The position numbers were made by a program, and so were the translations under genes. 64,000 nucleotides of DNA from an uncultured Selenomonadales bacterium. Lineage in GTDB: Bacteria; Bacillota; Negativicutes; Selenomonadales; Selenomonadaceae. The notes beneath the pieces are model-generated. The model made no database searches. It had not been told where the DNA came from and saw only the letters and a list, made by a program, of their open reading frames with translations. This document shows, piece after piece, positions 60,522 to 64,000 of this stretch (position 1 is its first letter; each line of letters begins with the position of its first letter). The stretch is from assembly GCA_900315155.1 (NCBI GenBank), contig OMYB01000004.1, forward strand, positions 62,001 through 126,000, read 5' to 3'.

Positions 60522-61428
60522 GCTCGCGCTCTGGCAGGCCGACTACGTCGCTGACTGCCTGCGGAAACAGTACCCGGACCTCGTCGTCGAGAAAAAGCTC
60601 ATGACGACAAAGGGCGATAAGATCCTCGATGCCCCGCTGGCAAAAATCGGCGGCAAGGGGCTTTTTACCAAGGAACTCGAGCAGGCCATGCTCGATGGGG
60701 AAATCGACCTCGCTGTGCACAGCCTCAAGGATATGCCGACGGAGGTGCCGGAGGGACTTATCCTTGCGGCGATCACGGAACGGTATGATCCTGGTGATGC
60801 TTTCGTCAGCAATACATACCAGAGCTTTGCGGAGCTGTCGCAGGGCGCAAAGGTGGGCACGTCGAGCCTGCGCCGCAAGGCGCAGCTCCTCCACGTGCGC
60901 CCGGACCTCCAGATCGAGAGCCTGCGCGGCAACGTCAACACGCGCCTCCAAAAGCTCGATGAAGGCCAGTTCGATGCAGCCATTCTCGCCGTGGCCGGGC
61001 TCAAGCGCCTCGGCTTCGCCGGACGCATCACCGAGGTTCTGCCGCAGTCCGTCATCCTCCCCGCTGTCGGGCAGGGGGCGCTCGCCATCGAGACGCGTGA
61101 GGATGACAAAGAAGTGCGCGAGCTCATCGCGTTCCTCAACGACGAGGCCACGGCACACTGCGCCCAGGCGGAGCGCGCCTTCCTCGCAAGAGTCGAGGGC
61201 GGCTGCCAGGTCCCGGTCGGCGTCTATGCTGTGCCGCTCGAGGCAGGGAAAGGGCTCCACATCGAAGCCGTCATCGCCTCCCTCGATGGCCAGCGCCTCT
61301 ACCGCGACACCATCGAAGGCCCGGTATCCGACGCCGAAAACCTTGGAACAAAACTTGCTGATCAATTGTTACAGGCAGGCGGCCTTGCTATCATGCATGA
61401 ATTGGGCTTACTGCTGGATCGTAAATAA
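60484..61428 (+). CDS. hemC: Hydroxymethylbilane synthase (porphobilinogen deaminase)
   Basis: A 314-aa enzyme polymerising four porphobilinogens. The dipyrromethane cofactor Cys is Cys241 in VEGGCQVPVG. Family segments GTRSSKLALWQA (residues 8-19), HSLKDMPTEVPEGL near 80 and LRRKAQLLHVRPDL near 130 are seen. The start is GTG, with AGGAGAGAAGG upstream inside hemA. Complete. Confidence 0.95.
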   Translation: MKQKITIGTRSSKLALWQADYVADCLRKQYPDLVVEKKLMTTKGDKILDAPLAKIGGKGLFTKELEQAMLDGEIDLAVHSLKDMPTEVPEGLILAAITERYDPGDAFVSNTYQSFAELSQGAKVGTSSLRRKAQLLHVRPDLQIESLRGNVNTRLQKLDEGQFDAAILAVAGLKRLGFAGRITEVLPQSVILPAVGQGALAIETREDDKEVRELIAFLNDEATAHCAQAERAFLARVEGGCQVPVGVYAVPLEAGKGLHIEAVIASLDGQRLYRDTIEGPVSDAENLGTKLADQLLQAGGLAIMHELGLLLDRK

Positions 61429-61439
61429 GGAGTATCGAT

Positions 61440-62957
61440 ATGACAGGAATGGTATACCTCGTGGGTGCAGGCCCCGGAGACTATCGCCTCGTGACGCTGA
61501 AGGCCGTGGAATGCCTGCAGCAGGCAGACGTCGTCGTCTACGACCACCTCGCCGACCCGCGCATCCTCCAATGGGCACCGGAGGACGCCGAGCGGATATA
61601 CGTCGGTAAGGTCTCGAGCCACCACACGATGAAGCAGCCGGACATCAGCCAACTCCTCGTCGACAAGGCGAAGGAGGGCAAGACTGTCGTGCGTCTCAAG
61701 GGCGGCGACCCCTACGTCTTTGGCCGCGGCGGTGAGGAGGGCATCCTGCTCGATGAAAATGACGTGCCGTTCGAGGTCGTCCCAGGCATCACGTCGGCTA
61801 TCTCTGTGCCGAACTATGCCGGCATCCCCGTGACGCACCGCGGCATCGCGACGTCGTTTTCCGTCATCACGGGCCATGAGGATCCGACAAAGGGCCAGTC
61901 GGGCATCCGCTGGGACAAGCTTGCGACGGGCACGGATACGCTGATTTTCCTCATGGGCATCGCGAACCTGCCGAATATCACGGCGAAGCTCATCGAGAAC
62001 GGCCGCCCGGCCGATACGCCGGCCGCCGTCATCCGCTGGGGCACGAAACCGGAGCAGCGCGTGCTTGAGACGACGGTAGGCACGGCTGCCGATGACGTTG
62101 TCCGCACGGGTATGAAACCGCCGGCCATCTTCATCGTCGGCGACGTCTGCCGGCTACGGCATCAGCTCCAGTGGTTCGACCGCCCGAGTCAAAAGCCGCT
62201 TTTCGGCAAGAATGTCATCGTCACGCGCGCGCGTCCGCAGGCATCGCGCCTCACGAAGGAGCTCGAAAAGCTGGGCGCCGCTGTGCAGGAAATCCCGGCC
62301 ATTACGTTCACGGCTCCTTCGGATCACTACGCTGCGATCGATAAGGCCATCGCGGACCTCAACCGTTACAACTGGATCGTCTTCACGAGCATGAATGGCG
62401 TGAGCCAGTTCTTTGACCGCCTGCATCAGGCCGGAAAAGACACGCGCGCGCTCGGCTATGCGCGCATCGCGACGATCGGTACGGCCACGGCTGAGGCACT
62501 CAAAACGTATGGTGTCCACGCTGACCTCATTCCGGGGGAATATTGCGCGGAAGGCATGCTCGAGTCCTTCAAGGGTCAGCTGCCGCCACATGCGAAAGTC
62601 CTCATCCCGCGCGCCGAGGTGGCCCGCGAGGTCCTGCCGGATGGCCTGCGCGAAATGGGCGCCGAGGTCGATGTCGTACCAGCCTACCAGACGGTAACGG
62701 CCGATACGGATGGCGGGGAGCTCGCGAAGAAACTCGAGAGCGGTGAGATTGACCTCATCACGTTCACGAGCAGCAGCACGGTCAAGAATCTCGTCAAGAT
62801 CCTCGGCAGCGCGGAACCGCTTGCCAAGGTCAAAACGGCCTGCATCGGCCCCGTTACGGCGGATACCGCAAAATCTCTCGGTGTCCATGTGGACATCGTA
62901 GCAGAAACCTATACGATCGATGGCCTCGTCGAGGCAATCCGTTCCTCTGTTCACTGA
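61440..62957 (+). CDS. cobA-hemD: Fused uroporphyrinogen-III C-methyltransferase / uroporphyrinogen-III synthase
   Basis: A 505-aa bifunctional protein. Residues 1 to about 245 are the SAM-dependent CobA/SUMT part (VYLVGAGPGDYRLVTLKA at the start, RLKGGDPYVFGRGGEEG near 81, PGITSAISVPNYAGIPVTHRG near 114-134). Residues about 255-505 are HemD (NVIVTRARPQASRLTKEL, VPAYQTVTAD, LITFTSSSTVKNL). The fusion carries hydroxymethylbilane through uroporphyrinogen III to precorrin-2 and is known from Selenomonas. AAGGAG precedes the ATG. It supplies siroheme and, where present, cobalamin synthesis. Confidence 0.94.
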   Translation: MTGMVYLVGAGPGDYRLVTLKAVECLQQADVVVYDHLADPRILQWAPEDAERIYVGKVSSHHTMKQPDISQLLVDKAKEGKTVVRLKGGDPYVFGRGGEEGILLDENDVPFEVVPGITSAISVPNYAGIPVTHRGIATSFSVITGHEDPTKGQSGIRWDKLATGTDTLIFLMGIANLPNITAKLIENGRPADTPAAVIRWGTKPEQRVLETTVGTAADDVVRTGMKPPAIFIVGDVCRLRHQLQWFDRPSQKPLFGKNVIVTRARPQASRLTKELEKLGAAVQEIPAITFTAPSDHYAAIDKAIADLNRYNWIVFTSMNGVSQFFDRLHQAGKDTRALGYARIATIGTATAEALKTYGVHADLIPGEYCAEGMLESFKGQLPPHAKVLIPRAEVAREVLPDGLREMGAEVDVVPAYQTVTADTDGGELAKKLESGEIDLITFTSSSTVKNLVKILGSAEPLAKVKTACIGPVTADTAKSLGVHVDIVAETYTIDGLVEAIRSSVH

Positions 62958-62975
62958 TTTTAGGAGATGTCGATT

Positions 62976-63962
62976 ATGTACAACAAGAGTCTTCGTCCGC
63001 GCCGCATGCGCATTTCCCCGGCTATCCGCGACATGGTTCGCGAGAACACGCTGTCCCCGAAAGATTTCATCCTGCCGATTTTCGTCGTTCCTGGCGAGAA
63101 CGTGAAGGAAGAAATCCCGAGCATGCCGGGTGTATACCACCTTTCCGTGGACAATGCCCTGAAGTTCGCACGCGAGGCATGGGAGCTCGGCATCCCGGCA
63201 CTCGAGATTTTTGGCCTGCCGGAGTACAAGGATGCGGACGGATCCTCGGCATGGGATATGACGAGCCCGGTGCAGCGCGCGATGTCCGCCATCAAGAAGG
63301 CGATTCCGGACATGACGATCATCGGCGATGTCTGCCTTTGCCAGTACACGTCGCACGGTCACTGCGGCCATCTCGAAGGGCACTACGTCGATAACGATAA
63401 GACGCTGAAGCTCTTGCAGAAAGTCGCTGTCTCGCAGGCCGAGGCCGGTGTCGATATCGTCGCGCCGTCCGACATGATGGACGGTCGCGTCGCTGCCATC
63501 CGCGAGGCTCTCGATGCAAACGGCTTCATCAACACGTCGATCCTGAGCTATGCCGTGAAATATGCATCCGGCTACTATGGCCCGTTCCGCGATGCCGCGG
63601 ACAGCGCGCCGCAGTTCGGCGACCGCAAGCAGTACCAGATGGATCCGGCCAACAGCCGCGAGGCCATGAAGGAGCTCGACCTCGATATCGCCGAGGGCGC
63701 CGACATGATCATCGTGAAGCCGGCCCTCGCTTACCTCGATATCGTCAAGCAGGCGCGCGAGCACATGGACCTGCCGCTCGTCACGTACAACGTCAGCGGT
63801 GAGTACGCGATGATCAAGGCCGCCGCACGGAACGGCTGGATCGATGAGAAACGCATCGTCATGGAGTCCCTGCTCTGCATGAAGCGCGCGGGTGCCGATG
63901 CCATCATCACATATTTTGCTATGGATGCCTGCCGTTACCTGCAGGAGGGCGGCTGCTACTGA
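62976..63962 (+). CDS. hemB: Delta-aminolevulinic acid dehydratase (porphobilinogen synthase)
   Basis: A 328-aa enzyme condensing two aminolevulinates. Schiff-base lysines are Lys195 ([18 protein letters not shown]) and Lys248 ([11 protein letters not shown]). The Cys-rich zinc site [11 protein letters not shown] (Cys120, Cys122, Cys130) marks the zinc-dependent class. I start at the ATG at 62976, 9 nt after AGGAG; an ATG at 62967 directly abuts the ribosome-binding site. It is the last complete gene of the haem operon; another gene begins 30 nt later. Confidence 0.95.
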   Translation: MYNKSLRPRRMRISPAIRDMVRENTLSPKDFILPIFVVPGENVKEEIPSMPGVYHLSVDNALKFAREAWELGIPALEIFGLPEYKDADGSSAWDMTSPVQRAMSAIKKAIPDMTIIGDVCLCQYTSHGHCGHLEGHYVDNDKTLKLLQKVAVSQAEAGVDIVAPSDMMDGRVAAIREALDANGFINTSILSYAVKYASGYYGPFRDAADSAPQFGDRKQYQMDPANSREAMKELDLDIAEGADMIIVKPALAYLDIVKQAREHMDLPLVTYNVSGEYAMIKAAARNGWIDEKRIVMESLLCMKRAGADAIITYFAMDACRYLQEGGCY

Positions 63963-63992
63963 GCCGTTCCTTTGAGAGGAGAAAACGATACA

Positions 63993-64000
63993 ATGCTGAA
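63993..64000 (+). CDS. Start of a further gene, cut by the window end
   Basis: An ATG at 63993 lies behind GAGAGGAG, 30 nt after the hemB stop. Only MLK and a partial codon are visible. By position it should be the next tetrapyrrole gene (hemL or a siroheme decarboxylase gene are the obvious candidates), but the visible bases do not say. Confidence 0.5.

Overview
The window looks like chromosomal DNA of a diderm Firmicute of the Negativicutes, most likely Selenomonadaceae (Selenomonas/Mitsuokella-like). This rests on several features seen together. Secretion genes imply an outer membrane (a TpsA/TpsB two-partner pair and a PilP/secretin pair). There is a PTP-like cysteine phytase homologue of the Selenomonas PhyA type, a fused cobA-hemD gene in a siroheme-type haem cluster, nirJ1/nirJ2 radical SAM genes, and low-GC-Gram-positive style promoters, ribosome-binding sites and terminators. 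The species assignment is inference.

Layout. 1-3.7 kb: two stand-alone AAA ATPases (DUF4143 and DUF234 types) flanking a YbjN-like gene; both ATPase promoters carry conspicuous repeat or palindrome operators. 3.7-4.1 kb: an apparently empty interval that, on inspection, holds a convergent small-toxin mRNA and antisense-like sRNA laid out like an Fst/par type I toxin-antitoxin locus. 4.3-20 kb: an orphan flagellin, an 11.6 kb TpsA adhesin with about 25 YDG repeats, its TpsB transporter and a secreted PTP-like phytase. 20-23 kb: six tRNA genes (Gly x2, Met/Ile2, Arg, Tyr, then a second identical Arg) around a small gene and a POT peptide transporter. 23-27.7 kb: tetR-nirJ1-nirJ2, then HAD and PHP phosphatases. 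27.8-34.2 kb: a structured leader with a 76-aa protein, hydF, metA, two secreted unknowns and hydE. 34.3-36.4 kb: nagA and a ROK kinase. 36.4-39.7 kb: an AT-rich DpnII-like restriction-modification island (two adenine methyltransferases convergent with a putative endonuclease). 39.9-43.7 kb: a DUF4143 ATPase with an apparent ACG start, then, on the minus strand, dhaL, gltX and two tRNA-Glu(CTC). 44-50 kb: LysR regulator, OmpR/HK two-component pair, rfbD, sstT, cupin. 50-55.6 kb: DUF218 protein, MATE pump, phosphoglucomutase and pgi. 55.7-58.4 kb: PilP-like protein, secretin and an orphan NarL-type regulator. 58.6-64 kb: the tetrapyrrole operon precorrin-2 dehydrogenase-hemA-hemC-cobA/hemD-hemB, running off the window into a further gene.

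How genes cooperate. gltX and the adjacent tRNA-Glu genes make Glu-tRNA, the substrate of HemA; HemA, HemB, HemC and CobA-HemD lead to uroporphyrinogen III and precorrin-2, and the dehydrogenase continues toward siroheme. NirJ1/NirJ2 are relatives of the radical SAM enzymes of the siroheme-dependent (Ahb/heme d1-like) haem route, so the two distant loci probably form one pathway. HydE and HydF mature [FeFe]-hydrogenase, consistent with fermentative anaerobic metabolism. nagA with a ROK kinase, pgm, pgi and rfbD serve amino sugar and surface sugar metabolism. The best candidate for something undescribed is the type I toxin-antitoxin locus at 3.79-4.08 kb, followed by the 33-bp phased repeat array upstream of the first ATPase and the structured leader at 27.9 kb.
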